Origin: CAYVTV01 sp964526475
GTDB taxonomy: Bacteria > Bacteroidota > Bacteroidia > Bacteroidales > GCA-2748055
Direction of reading: 5' to 3'
Assembly (NCBI GenBank): GCA_964526475.1
Contig: CAZGKF010000008.1
Coordinates: forward strand, 22,050 to 86,049
Length of the DNA stretch: 64,000 nt
Position numbers and translations under genes: made by a program. The stretch's first letter is position 1. Each line of letters opens with the position of its first letter. Below are positions 9,051 to 17,900 of the stretch, one piece after another. The notes below the pieces were generated by a model. That model did no database searches, was not told the origin of the DNA, and worked only from the letters and a program-made list of their open reading frames with translations.

Positions 9051-9605
9051 TCACTGAAGTGGATGACTGGAAATGATATGATATTGTGCTCCTTCCTTTT
9101 TTAATATACTTTCGAAGAAAATGATTTCCTTCACGGGAACCCTGATAAATTCAAAATCTTCGTATTCATCAATTATTTCCCTTAAATTTTTCTTGTCAAT
9201 ACCGGGATGTATTCTTCCAAGTGTAAGGTGTGGAGAAAAAATTTTGTCCTCATTTTTTATAAAATAATCCAGACTTTTATCAATCTCCATCTTAATTCTC
9301 ATTAACTCCTCAGAGTTATGGATCCCAATCCATAACACCCTTGGGTAAGAAATACTTCTGAATACATCAAGGCCTCTGCAAATAAAACTAAAAGACTTAG
9401 TATCCATTACAATATTTGTAATAGCATTCTTAATTATGTTGATTTGCTCAGGAGTGGTATCACCAAGAAAACGTAATGTAATATGAAGATTTGATGGGTT
9501 AATCCATCTTATTTCCCTGTAAGGGAACCTTTTCTGTATTTTTCTTATAAAATTTAAAAACGAATTATCCGGGTAAATCTTAACTGCGATAAACGTTCTT
9601 TTCAT
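9051..9605 (-). CDS. thpR: RNA 2',3'-cyclic phosphodiesterase (2'-5' RNA ligase family)
   Basis: A 184-aa 2H phosphoesterase. The two HxTx motifs are HITLRFLG (41-48) and HLTLGRIH (about 146-153), spaced as in ThpR/LigT. The family opens 2',3'-cyclic phosphates on RNA; its cellular role is uncertain. Convergent with the sugar transferase with a 6-base gap, so there is no room for a separate terminator between them. Confidence 0.92.
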   Translation of the reverse strand: MKRTFIAVKIYPDNSFLNFIRKIQKRFPYREIRWINPSNLHITLRFLGDTTPEQINIIKNAITNIVMDTKSFSFICRGLDVFRSISYPRVLWIGIHNSEELMRIKMEIDKSLDYFIKNEDKIFSPHLTLGRIHPGIDKKNLREIIDEYEDFEFIRVPVKEIIFFESILKKEGAQYHIISSHPLQ

Positions 9606-9659
9606 ATTAAATACAAGTTAACTGTTGTACAATCAGAATCGCGTGAGTAGCGGTTTGTG

Positions 9660-9765
9660 AGATAAATATAGGAAATAAAAATATAGGGGGAACTTAGCGA
9701 AGCGATCTCACGAACGAAGTGAGTAATTTAGGGGTGAATTTACTTTTCGGAGCAGACTCATAGTT
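9660..9765. repeat. Dispersed repeat R2, copy 1
   Basis: Contains a short inverted pair (ctcacgaacgaagtgag, 9707-9723), an ATTTAGGGGTGA word, and a tail TTTACTTTTC-gGAGcaGACTCAT near 9740-9762 that recurs with few changes at 46430-46452. The two copies are 37 kb apart in non-coding DNA. Confidence 0.5.
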
Positions 9766-9827
9766 AGATGAATGAAAAATTAGTAAAAAAATCTTATATT
9801 AGTGGATAAACAAAAAAATTGATAGAT

Positions 9828-10484
9828 ATGACACAAAGAAGAAAAATCGCAGTAGTTTTATCAGGGTGTGGAGTTTATGATGGCTCCGAAATCCATGAAG
9901 CAGTTCTGACCTTATATGCTATCTCAAATAATGGAGCTGATTATCAGATATTTGCGCCGGATATTGAACAACATCATGTTATCAATCATCTTAATGGCAA
10001 AGAAATGAAAGAGAAAAGAAATGTTTTGCAGGAATCAGCAAGGATAGCCCGTGGAGATATCCTGCCTTTGGATAAATACAATGCTTCCGGATACGATGCT
10101 GTTATTTTCCCCGGAGGTTTTGGCGTGGCAAAAAATCTTTCCACATGGGCATTTCATGGAAGTAAATCGGCGGTAAATAAAGATGTTGAAAATTGCATTA
10201 AAGATACATTTAAAGCGGGCAAACCAATTGGGGCTTTATGTATTGCTCCCGTTTTACTTGCTAAGATACTTGGTGAAGTTGAATTAACTATTGGAAATGA
10301 CAATGATACAGCTGAAGAAATTAAGAAGGCAGGTGCCATTCATAAAGAAACCACACATGGAGAAGTAGTTGTCGACAGAAAGAATAAACTGGTTACCACC
10401 CCGTGTTATATGCTTGATGCCAGTATTACTCAGATAGGGACAGGAGCTGAAAATATCGTGAAAACGATTTTAAAAATGACTTAA
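9828..10484 (+). CDS. elbB: Isoprenoid biosynthesis glyoxalase ElbB (DJ-1/PfpI superfamily)
   Basis: A 218-aa DJ-1/PfpI-fold protein. Its first strand and motif VLSGCGVYDGSEIHE is diagnostic for ElbB, and the nucleophile-elbow Cys lies in GALCIAPVLLAK. The E. coli homologue was tied to isoprenoid synthesis and has glyoxalase III-like activity; the physiological role is not settled. I take the ATG at 9828 as the start rather than the TTG three codons upstream. Flanked by repeats upstream and by the convergent TonB receptor downstream. Confidence 0.92.
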   Translation: MTQRRKIAVVLSGCGVYDGSEIHEAVLTLYAISNNGADYQIFAPDIEQHHVINHLNGKEMKEKRNVLQESARIARGDILPLDKYNASGYDAVIFPGGFGVAKNLSTWAFHGSKSAVNKDVENCIKDTFKAGKPIGALCIAPVLLAKILGEVELTIGNDNDTAEEIKKAGAIHKETTHGEVVVDRKNKLVTTPCYMLDASITQIGTGAENIVKTILKMT

Positions 10485-10567
10485 TTTTTAGATAAGCCTA
10501 TTTCACATCATATCGCAATTACCTTCAAACTCCTGTTAACATTACAAACAAAATACTCGGAAGCATA

Positions 10568-13468
10568 TTAGAAACTATATTTCAGTCCAATGCTGAATGA
10601 CCGTCCGGGATTTAATCTACTGTAGGTCTGCAATTCAGCATTATAGGAGACGAAGAAACTTTCCACTTTGCTGTCGAGAAGGTTGGCTGCCTTAAAATCT
10701 ATAACCGTATTATTCCCTTCACCTAACTTTTTCAATATACTGAAATTTAAACTGTTATAGGGAGCGACAAAGATATCCGGATAGAGGCCTATTCCTACGA
10801 TAGAAAGAGTTGTCCCCTTCACGTTATAAAACAAGCCTGCATCCCAACCCGCATCATAATTACCGTAGGTGATACCCGCATTAATAACATAGGGAGCCTG
10901 GCCAGCCATATCTCTTTTATTCTGAATGGTTTCTCCGGTTCTTTCGTAAGATTTTCGGGAAGAGAATTCTGCGTCGGTCATGGTAATATATGACTTAATA
11001 ACAGTTAAGTTTCCGCTAATATTGAAGTTTTTCAGAGCATCCGAGATAAAGTCAAAGTTTTGTCTAACCTCCAGTTCAACACCATATAGTAAACCCTCTC
11101 CCACATTTCTTGCCTGATACTCTGTGTTGGTTTGCTGTTCAGGTATTCGAACCAGCTCAATAGGATCAATGAATCGCTTGTAGAAACTACTGATGGAAAA
11201 CATCTGTCCCCTTGTTTTGAATAGCTCCCAGCGGATATCAATGTTATCGATCCATGTTTCAGTCAGATTTCCATCCCAGTCGGAATAAGGAAACAAGCTT
11301 CCATTGAATATCCTGTCGGATATCGGATCAAGTATCTGGGCAAAGGACAGCTCTTTAAAGGAGGGTCTGGCAACAGTTCTTGAGTATCCGGCTCTTATAT
11401 TTTGTCGCTCTGCAACCGAATATATCAGATTAATTGAAGGAAAGAAACTAAACGACTCCAACACTATTTCATCATCAAGATTTCTGCCGTTCTCCAAATC
11501 ACCGGCGGCATATTTTTGGTCGCGTCCTGTATGCATTTGTATATAGTTTTCGGCCCTGAGACCCAGTATCAATTTCATTTGTTTAAGCGGGTTCAACTCG
11601 CTTGACATATAGAAACCGCTATTCTTAACATTTGAGCTGTACTGATTGGGGTTTGGATCGGGGTTTCCCGACTGGTAATAAATTGAATTAGGGCTGTTCG
11701 GATATATATTTATTGGATCGAGTATAAAATTTGGATCGTGATTTGTCCAGCGTTGTGTTCTGAAAAATTGCATGTTATAAAAGAGAATTTCATATTCCCT
11801 GGATTTATAACCATAACTTGCTCCAAATTTGAATTTTGCACTCCGACTTAAAAACTGGTAACTCTTAGTAAAATCCAATTTGGATGCAAAATTCATCTCA
11901 TTCAGTTCTCTCCATATCCTGGAGGGATTTCCTGCTGCCCCGGCCATAAAAAGTGTATCGTTGGATCTGTAGGTAAAAGCTGTTTTTCTGATGTCAGGGT
12001 CATTGGAAGTTGAATAAGTGTTTGAAACACGCCAATCGATCTCCCAACCTGCATCTTTCAACAAATGTGTACCATTCAAAAACAGGTTTGTCAGTGACCT
12101 CTGGTTGTATTCCAGATTATTTGATGAACCAAAGTAGCCGGATTTACCCACTGCCTCGCCGTCATCATCCAGATTAATAACAGCAGCCCTGCTCTCACCA
12201 TTCTGCAAATGCATCGCTAACATTCTAATCTTGGAAAAATTTGTCTTATAAGCCAGTCCACCCAGAGTCCCAATCAGAACATTTCTTTCTCCTACCGCAC
12301 CATCCTGTATAAAAGCGTATCGCAACTCATGTAAGCTTGGGTCCGAATATCGCTGGTATTCACTGTTAACAAAATCATCATAGTATTTGAATTCTGACTT
12401 ATAGGAAAGAGAAAAGATATATCCCAGGCGGGGATTCTTTTGCGAACTACGTTTCCAGTTCTCGAAGCTGATTTGGTTTCCCAACGAAAAACTTGCACTC
12501 AGATCCATCAAACTGGTTTGTCTTGAAGCTCCCAGCTCAGGATTAAAACTTTTTATAAAATCCACAACCTCCTGGTCAGAATGTCCGCTTATAGGTGTTG
12601 GAATAAACTGTTCTCTGGCAAGAACTGGAAGAGCTCTTAACCCGTTATCATAACCAAGGAGATCAGTCTTGCTCCCATTATACATTAGATAATCAGGATT
12701 AAAGTGCATTTGCGGATTAAAAGAAGTGCCTACAGAGACACTCACGATCTTATCATCAGGAAAATCCTTTGTCTCAATGTTCATAATTCCCCCGGTGAAA
12801 TCAGCTGGCATATCGGCTGTAAAGTTCTTGCTGACAATGATATTATCGATCAGGTTAGATGGGAAAATATCCAGCTGGAGGCTGTTCCTGTCAGGATCCA
12901 ACCCAGGAATATCCAAACTGTTCAAAGTAGTCTTGGAGTAACGGTCACCGAGTCCCCGTACATAAATATACTTACCTCCCTCAACCGATACACCGGTAAC
13001 CCTTTTTGCAGCTTCGGCCGCCGTGCCATCACCGATCATTTGTATTCTTGCGGAACTTATTCCATCAAGCATCACAGGAGACTTAAGTTTAATGGCTTGT
13101 AAAGCAGTTTCAGTTGTCCTTATTGCCCGGGCTGTAATTACTATTTCATTAAGCTCAATGGTACTTTGTTTCAAAGCGATATTTGGTAAATATATCGCTT
13201 CATTGCCGGGTACATCTATATCCTCAATAACCAAAGTCTGGTATGAGATGTAGGAAAACTGCAAGTTATAATTCCCCGGAGTAAGGGAGAGGGAAAATTC
13301 ACCATCCAGGTCTGTTATGGTTCCTGTAGTTGTGCCGATTAAAAAAACTGTGACACCGACAAGTGATTCCCCTGTTGATTCATCAAATACCTTTCCCCTG
13401 ATCTTTCCATCCTGACCATTTGCAAAAAAAGTGAAAAATAAAAATAATACAAAAAGAGACAATTTCAT
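10568..13468 (-). CDS. TonB-dependent outer-membrane receptor with carboxypeptidase-D-like N-terminal domain
   Basis: A 966-aa outer-membrane transporter. Order: signal peptide (1-18, FFANGQ), CarboxypepD_reg-like beta-sandwich (about 22-100, KIRGKVFDESTGESLVGV), plug (about 120-240, with YIYVRGLGDRYSKTTLNS and FTGGIMNIETKDFP), then a 22-strand-type barrel ending in aromatic SIGLKYSF. It is not a SusC, having no SusD partner and a different plug. The gene upstream in the same direction encodes a beta-helix lipoprotein, so the pair probably captures and imports one ligand. The ligand is unknown. A strong hairpin lies 32 bases before its start. Confidence 0.93.
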   Translation of the reverse strand: MKLSLFVLFLFFTFFANGQDGKIRGKVFDESTGESLVGVTVFLIGTTTGTITDLDGEFSLSLTPGNYNLQFSYISYQTLVIEDIDVPGNEAIYLPNIALKQSTIELNEIVITARAIRTTETALQAIKLKSPVMLDGISSARIQMIGDGTAAEAAKRVTGVSVEGGKYIYVRGLGDRYSKTTLNSLDIPGLDPDRNSLQLDIFPSNLIDNIIVSKNFTADMPADFTGGIMNIETKDFPDDKIVSVSVGTSFNPQMHFNPDYLMYNGSKTDLLGYDNGLRALPVLAREQFIPTPISGHSDQEVVDFIKSFNPELGASRQTSLMDLSASFSLGNQISFENWKRSSQKNPRLGYIFSLSYKSEFKYYDDFVNSEYQRYSDPSLHELRYAFIQDGAVGERNVLIGTLGGLAYKTNFSKIRMLAMHLQNGESRAAVINLDDDGEAVGKSGYFGSSNNLEYNQRSLTNLFLNGTHLLKDAGWEIDWRVSNTYSTSNDPDIRKTAFTYRSNDTLFMAGAAGNPSRIWRELNEMNFASKLDFTKSYQFLSRSAKFKFGASYGYKSREYEILFYNMQFFRTQRWTNHDPNFILDPINIYPNSPNSIYYQSGNPDPNPNQYSSNVKNSGFYMSSELNPLKQMKLILGLRAENYIQMHTGRDQKYAAGDLENGRNLDDEIVLESFSFFPSINLIYSVAERQNIRAGYSRTVARPSFKELSFAQILDPISDRIFNGSLFPYSDWDGNLTETWIDNIDIRWELFKTRGQMFSISSFYKRFIDPIELVRIPEQQTNTEYQARNVGEGLLYGVELEVRQNFDFISDALKNFNISGNLTVIKSYITMTDAEFSSRKSYERTGETIQNKRDMAGQAPYVINAGITYGNYDAGWDAGLFYNVKGTTLSIVGIGLYPDIFVAPYNSLNFSILKKLGEGNNTVIDFKAANLLDSKVESFFVSYNAELQTYSRLNPGRSFSIGLKYSF

Positions 13469-13500
13469 TGAAACAAGATTTAAACTATTTATATGAATAA

Positions 13501-13536
13501 AAAGAAACAGACCAATACAGTCTGTTTCTTTTTTTT
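13501..13536. terminator. Bidirectional terminator-like hairpin between lipoprotein and TonB receptor
   Basis: A perfect 12-bp stem (13501-13512 with 13520-13531, loop of 7) is followed by a T-run on the plus strand, and by five Ts on the minus strand as well. It sits after the lipoprotein stop and just 32 bases before the TonB receptor ATG. It may work as an attenuator that lowers receptor expression relative to the lipoprotein. Confidence 0.75.
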
Positions 13537-13572
13537 AATGAATTTCCTATGGGATGCAATCATCACTAATGC

Positions 13573-15054
13573 TTAGAATTTACCTTCCAGTTTCGCCCAT
13601 GTCCAGCCAAATACAGAAAGGTCAGTGGTATAAGTTGTTCCAGCAGTAACACCGGCAGGGACATTTCCGTTCACATAATTTGCAAGGTCGGCAGCCACAA
13701 CATCCAGCACAATACCTGAAAATGATACCGTACCAACATCATGAACTACGCGGTTAATTTTCTGACCAGCTTTTATTGCAGTGAAAAAGAGATCCTCAAA
13801 AGCAACGCTGGTATTATCGTCAGTGTTAATTAGATCGGATGAAAATCTTTCGATAACAGGATCATTTGCTATTACATATCCGTTTTTAATTGTGTAACCG
13901 TCATTATCATAGGTGCCTTCAGGACCATCAAGCTCGAAATTATGATCACCTGTTGTGATTATAACAAAATTATCCAGTGTACCTGCCCATGCCTGGTCTG
14001 CATCAATTGCGTCGTCGTTACAATTCCAGATAACCACATTTGTTACATCAACAGTTCCTCCGAACCATTCAATACCGTCGTCCTGGTTTGCAATTACCTC
14101 AACGTTCTCAATCACCGTTCCACTTCCTACAGCTCCTAATGTTAGTCCGTTGATCTCATTACCGGAACCAATTTCGGAACCTCCATGGCGAATGGATATA
14201 TATTTAATAACACCTGAATTGTCGGCATCATCATTCCCACCATATAATCCGTTCGGATCTGAAGTAGGTATTCCTTCGATCTGTACTTCGCTTACATCTC
14301 CATTATCATTAGAAGCAGATATCTTTGCTTTTCCAAGAATGAGAACACCACCCCATAATCCGTCTGTATCAGGATTGAGGTTTGGACTGCCAAAATTACC
14401 TGCTGCAACATCCGATGGTTCTATTTCATCGGCCACAGAGGTGAAGATGATAGGAGCAGATGCAGTACCTTCAGCCATAAGTGTCCCTCCACGTGCGACA
14501 AGCAGTGCAGTTGAATTTGCCCCTGTTCCGGCCTGTCCTTTAATAATTGTACCTGGTTGAATGGTAAGCGTAACACCATTGACTACTGTGATCCTACCTG
14601 CAAGCACATACACCTTATCTGAAGTCCATGTTGCATCTGCAGTGACATTTTCAGTTACGATAACAATAAATTCCTTTTCATCAATAGAAATAACTGCAGT
14701 TGCGTCATCCGATTGACCTTTAGAATCAGTAACAGTTAACAATATTGAAGCTGCACCAGCAACTGTTCCTGCATCGAAATTAATAGTAACTGTTGTACCA
14801 ACAACATTGCCGGTTGGATTAGTTACAGTTACCCCTGTGCCTGTTGCTGTATAGGTAGCAGTTAAAGACGGATCAAAAGAAACTGTGAAATCAACAGACA
14901 TACCTTGTGCACCATTGGCAGCAGTTACTACTGATGATGGTGAAGATGCACTCGGTTGCTCATATTCATCCTCTTTTTTGCATCCGGTGAAAATCAACGA
15001 GATAAGTAAAAACAATCCCGCAATTTTTAAATAATAATTTTTCATTTTTTTCAT
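13573..15054 (-). CDS. Surface lipoprotein with right-handed beta-helix domain
   Basis: A 493-aa predicted lipoprotein. The signal peptide ends in the lipobox LIFTGC (Cys about 25), followed by an acidic KKEDEYEQP linker. Residues 30-130 form an Ig/PKD-like region with valine/threonine strands. From about 140 on come imperfect beta-helix turns: AGRITVVNGVTLTIQPGTIIKG, LLVARGGTLMAEG, then ISIRHGGSEIGSGNEINGL, DDGIEWFGGTVDVTNV and NCNDDAIDADQAW. This fold is shared with polysaccharide lyases and surface adhesins, but no lyase active site can be asserted. It is transcribed ahead of the TonB receptor and is probably its surface partner, in a SusD-like position though unrelated to SusD. Confidence 0.85.
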   Translation of the reverse strand: MKKMKNYYLKIAGLFLLISLIFTGCKKEDEYEQPSASSPSSVVTAANGAQGMSVDFTVSFDPSLTATYTATGTGVTVTNPTGNVVGTTVTINFDAGTVAGAASILLTVTDSKGQSDDATAVISIDEKEFIVIVTENVTADATWTSDKVYVLAGRITVVNGVTLTIQPGTIIKGQAGTGANSTALLVARGGTLMAEGTASAPIIFTSVADEIEPSDVAAGNFGSPNLNPDTDGLWGGVLILGKAKISASNDNGDVSEVQIEGIPTSDPNGLYGGNDDADNSGVIKYISIRHGGSEIGSGNEINGLTLGAVGSGTVIENVEVIANQDDGIEWFGGTVDVTNVVIWNCNDDAIDADQAWAGTLDNFVIITTGDHNFELDGPEGTYDNDGYTIKNGYVIANDPVIERFSSDLINTDDNTSVAFEDLFFTAIKAGQKINRVVHDVGTVSFSGIVLDVVAADLANYVNGNVPAGVTAGTTYTTDLSVFGWTWAKLEGKF

Positions 15055-15172
15055 TTGTTTTGTGTTTTTAAATTAATATATTTTCATTTTTTATGCTGTA
15101 AAAGTATATCCGCAATATTAGGTAAGAGTTAAATGTTCATGACCTTTATTTTATTAAAACCTGAAGAGAATC

Positions 15173-15820
15173 TTAAGAAAAAAAGCTGGAGTTAAGCTGC
15201 ATATTTAAATAAGTAAACCATTCACAAAGTACACTATTTCTGTAATTAAGTATTGTTATATATCCTGTCTGAATACCCGGCAGTTTTAAGCTTTGACTCC
15301 AGGTAACTGAAAAACTCCGGTCAGGATATGCTTGCTTATCAACAAGAATCCAATTACTATTAAAAGAGCGCCCGGCTTCATGCAGCCTTTCAGACTTGCT
15401 GGTTATTGTTCTCAGGTCGTCGGGAAAATTATCCGGAATGTCAAAAAATCCACAGTTAAAAACTGTCCGATTCAATGGATTTTTTTTCATTGTTAAGAAA
15501 TCGTTAAATGAGGTTCCTGGCTCCAGTTTGATTGAATAATTGAATTCGATCCCTGATTTATCTGTTATGCCTTCAGTAGAAATTTGCATAATACCTCCGG
15601 GGAAATTTCCAATGGGTACAGATGTTAAGCGAAACTCACCGCTTAGTTTTGTAATTGTTCCGGCTGTTGTGACATGAATAATAACATTTGATCCAACCAG
15701 AGTTTCTCCTGTTTCCTTATCTTTTATCTTTTCCTCAATAAGCTCTGTTTGACAAAAGACAGAAAGATAAACCATAAGAAAAAAGACAATAAAATAAATT
15801 TTTCTGATCATGATATTCAA
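15173..15820 (-). pseudogene. Collapsed relic of a second TonB-dependent receptor
   Basis: This 215-aa frame starts like a receptor: signal peptide (1-24) and a CarboxypepD_reg-like stretch (DKETGETLVGSNVIIHV). At about residue 72 (base 15605) it jumps directly to FPGGIMQISTE, which corresponds to the end of the plug in the neighbouring intact receptor (FTGGIMNIETK). The rest resembles early barrel strands, then stops. The whole plug and nearly all of the barrel are missing, so it cannot be a working transporter. The frame stayed open after the deletion. Most likely a decayed paralogue of the gene at 10568-13468. Confidence 0.75.
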
Positions 15821-16154
15821 ATAACTGATTTGACGTAAAGGTACTCCGGGAGTCTTATAAAATTGTTAGCTATTTGTTATGATTGTATTACGGGATAGTT
15901 AATGAATCTTTAATTTTTTATTGTTTTAATCTGATCAATTGTGAAAATAAAAAATCTGACTGAGGAAAGTGTTAAAGTCAGGAGTTATTACTGCCATTTA
16001 AACACGGCCTGAATTTTGTAATATTCTTATTTATTAGTCCGTGCTAATGCCTCATACTTACTAAGCATAACCGCTTGTGCGGTTAAACATAATAAAAAAC
16101 GTATTGCTCAAAAACTATTTTATTATACTTACGTTTAAATAGTAATATCAAAAT
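15821..16154. other. Intergenic region with one palindrome
   Basis: No ORF of interest. It holds the AACCGCTTGTGCGGTT palindrome at 16069-16084 and the upstream region of the DUF4294 gene; nothing else was recognised. Confidence 0.5.
16069..16084. repeat. Palindrome P1, copy 1 (AACCGC-TTGT-GCGGTT)
   Basis: Perfect 6-bp stem with a TTGT loop. Same sequence core as copies at 21619, 22106 and 25646. No T-run follows in either direction here. Confidence 0.8.
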
Positions 16155-16748
16155 ATGAAGTGGATCTCAGTCATAATAGTTATGTTTGTTTTTATACATG
16201 AGGGGATTTCTCAAAGCACTGAAGAAAGTAGGGGAAGGTATGTAATGAAAACAAAGATCATTGGGAATGACACTATTCTTTATTATGAGATCCCCGAAAT
16301 AAATATATATCCCGGGTACCTTTTTAAAAACAGGTGGGATTACTGGAGATACCAGCGTTTGGTAAGAAATGTCAAAGCTGCTTATCCTTATGCAAAACTA
16401 GCCGGAATAAAGCTCCGGGAACTGGACAGGCAACTGATGAATATAAGCGGTGAGAAAAAAAGGAGGGAAGCTGTTAAGCAGGCCGAGAAGAATATCAGGG
16501 CGGAGTTTGAGGAGGATGTAAAACATTTAACAATTACCCAGGGCAGAATACTTATTAAACTGATTGACAGGGAAACCGGAAACACAACATATAATGTTCT
16601 GCAAAATATAAAAGGGAATGTTTCCGCAGTATTCTGGCAGGCTATTGCAAGAATATTCGGATCAAATCTTAAATCGGAATACGATCCTTATGGTGAAGAT
16701 CAGTTGATTGAAATGATTATTGTTTTAATCGAAAACGGACAATTGTAA
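16155..16748 (+). CDS. DUF4294 domain-containing secreted protein
   Basis: A 197-aa protein with a signal peptide (1-19, cut after GISQ). The conserved part of the Bacteroidota-specific DUF4294 family follows: DTILYYEIPEINIYP, a Trp/Tyr/Arg-rich WDYWRYQRLVRNVKAAYPYAKLA helix, a charged helical region (about 95-125), and ITQGRILIKLIDRETGNTTY. The family has no assigned function. It is exported and probably periplasmic. It is followed at once by a tiny hydrophobic ORF and two iron-sulfur protein genes in the same direction. Confidence 0.9.
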   Translation: MKWISVIIVMFVFIHEGISQSTEESRGRYVMKTKIIGNDTILYYEIPEINIYPGYLFKNRWDYWRYQRLVRNVKAAYPYAKLAGIKLRELDRQLMNISGEKKRREAVKQAEKNIRAEFEEDVKHLTITQGRILIKLIDRETGNTTYNVLQNIKGNVSAVFWQAIARIFGSNLKSEYDPYGEDQLIEMIIVLIENGQL

Positions 16749-16808
16749 ATGAATAAAAAAGTTTTAATATTTATAATCATTATTTTTATTTTGTTTTTTC
16801 AATTTTAA
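16749..16808 (+). CDS. Possible 19-residue hydrophobic peptide
   Basis: ATG at 16749 directly abuts the DUF4294 stop; the ORF ends at 16808, three bases before the next ATG. The product (MNKKVLIFIIIIFILFFQF) would be a single membrane helix with a positive N-terminus. AT-rich DNA readily makes such frames, so expression is unproven. It could also be the remains of a signal peptide. Confidence 0.3.
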   Translation: MNKKVLIFIIIIFILFFQF

Positions 16809-16811
16809 ACT

Positions 16812-17297
16812 ATGAGTCAAAATAGCAGAAGATATTCAAACGAAGAGATAACGGTTTTCTGGAAACCTTCAAAATGTATTCATGCCACCACCTGTTTCCG
16901 CGAACTGCTGGAGGTATTTAACCCCCGCAAACGTCCATGGATAAACATGAAAGGAGCTCCAACCGGGAAAATCATAAAAGTTGTTGACAAATGTCCAACA
17001 CAGGCGATAAGCTGGAAGTGGAACAAAGATATAGAAACATCTGCAAATCAGGTGAGTACAGATAATAACACAGAAATTACCCCTTCAGATGTATTTGCAA
17101 TGAAGGAAGATAATTCAGCACTTATAACAATAATGAAAGACGGACCAATTCTGGTTGAAGGAAATTTTAAAACTATAAGTGGAAGTGGCTCTGAATTACA
17201 TTCAATGAAAATGACCTCATTCTGTCGTTGTGGTAATTCGCACAACCAGCCATATTGTGACGGGACACACAGAAAAACAGGATTTATCGATAAATAA
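16812..17297 (+). CDS. Iron-sulfur protein: divergent 4Fe-4S (Fer4_19) plus CDGSH domain
   Basis: A 161-aa two-domain protein. Residues 10-70 match the Fer4_19-type mono-cluster domain (VFWKPSKCIHATTCF, then WINMKGAP and VDKCPTQAISW). After a linker, residues 105-160 form a CDGSH-type 2Fe-2S domain with CRCGNSHNQPYCDGTH; this gives the Cys3-His ligand set. Such proteins are cytoplasmic and thought to take part in electron transfer or cluster handling. Next comes a second, stand-alone CDGSH gene after 9 bases. Confidence 0.88.
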   Translation: MSQNSRRYSNEEITVFWKPSKCIHATTCFRELLEVFNPRKRPWINMKGAPTGKIIKVVDKCPTQAISWKWNKDIETSANQVSTDNNTEITPSDVFAMKEDNSALITIMKDGPILVEGNFKTISGSGSELHSMKMTSFCRCGNSHNQPYCDGTHRKTGFIDK

Positions 17298-17306
17298 AAT
17301 ATAATT

Positions 17307-17498
17307 ATGTCAGAAAAAGCAGCGAATTTCAGGGTTTTAGAAGGGGGCCCACTTGAGGTATCAGGGGATTTCACCCTTACAGGAAAGCATGGCGATATAA
17401 TTGAAGCAGGCAGTCCTGTTTATCTGTGCAGATGCGGTTCTTCTAAGAATAAACCTTTCTGTGACGGGAGCCATAAAAAGATTGGTTTTAATAAGTAA
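17307..17498 (+). CDS. CDGSH iron-sulfur domain protein
   Basis: A 63-aa single-domain protein. CRCGSSKNKPFCDGSH (about 43-58) supplies three Cys and one His for a 2Fe-2S cluster, and the preceding GPLEVSGDFTL strand is typical. It probably works with the two-domain protein directly upstream. Its stop lies 3 bases from the convergent biotin carrier gene. Confidence 0.9.
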   Translation: MSEKAANFRVLEGGPLEVSGDFTLTGKHGDIIEAGSPVYLCRCGSSKNKPFCDGSHKKIGFNK

Positions 17499-17501
17499 AA
17501 A

Positions 17502-17888
17502 TCAATTTGCAGAAATCTCTGCAATAAGCTGCCCTTTGTTAATAACATCACCTTTCCTGACATGCAAAGCCATAATCTTCCCGTCAACAGGCATAACTAT
17601 TTTATTCAGCATCTTCATCGCCTCAAAAACAAGCATAATCCTACCCTGCTTAATTACCTGCCCAGGTTTAACTAACACATCTATTATAGTTCCCGGGAGA
17701 TAAGAAACAATATTGCCGGGATCATGAGGAATATACTTCTTTCTGTTTTCAAACTTTTTAGTAAAAGTAGTTCGATATTTTGTTTCTCCTATCTGCAGTA
17801 TTTTGCATTTGATTTTTTTTTCACAGGCATTTTCAATAGGCTTTCCACCAGGTTTATTTTTCATTTCCGGAGTTGAATCTATTTTCAT
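17502..17888 (-). CDS. Biotin carboxyl carrier protein of an acyl-CoA carboxylase/decarboxylase
   Basis: A 128-aa carrier. The C-terminal biotinyl domain (about 58-128) has the biotin lysine in FEAMKMLNKI (about residue 93), flanked by the PGTIIDVLVKPG and GDVINKGQLIAEI hammerhead strands. The N-terminal 55 residues are a charged arm. It lies 12 bases after the carboxylase beta subunit in the same direction and must be its carrier. No biotin carboxylase is nearby, so it fits a methylmalonyl-CoA decarboxylase or a complex whose biotin carboxylase lies elsewhere. Confidence 0.92.
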   Translation of the reverse strand: MKIDSTPEMKNKPGGKPIENACEKKIKCKILQIGETKYRTTFTKKFENRKKYIPHDPGNIVSYLPGTIIDVLVKPGQVIKQGRIMLVFEAMKMLNKIVMPVDGKIMALHVRKGDVINKGQLIAEISAN

Positions 17889-17900
17889 GTACAGTTATTT

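Noticed and set aside
13955..14560. 201-codon open frame on the plus strand opposite the beta-helix lipoprotein
   Set aside because: It is an antisense shadow of a repeat-rich gene, Pro/Ser/Ala-rich with no family pattern or start context.
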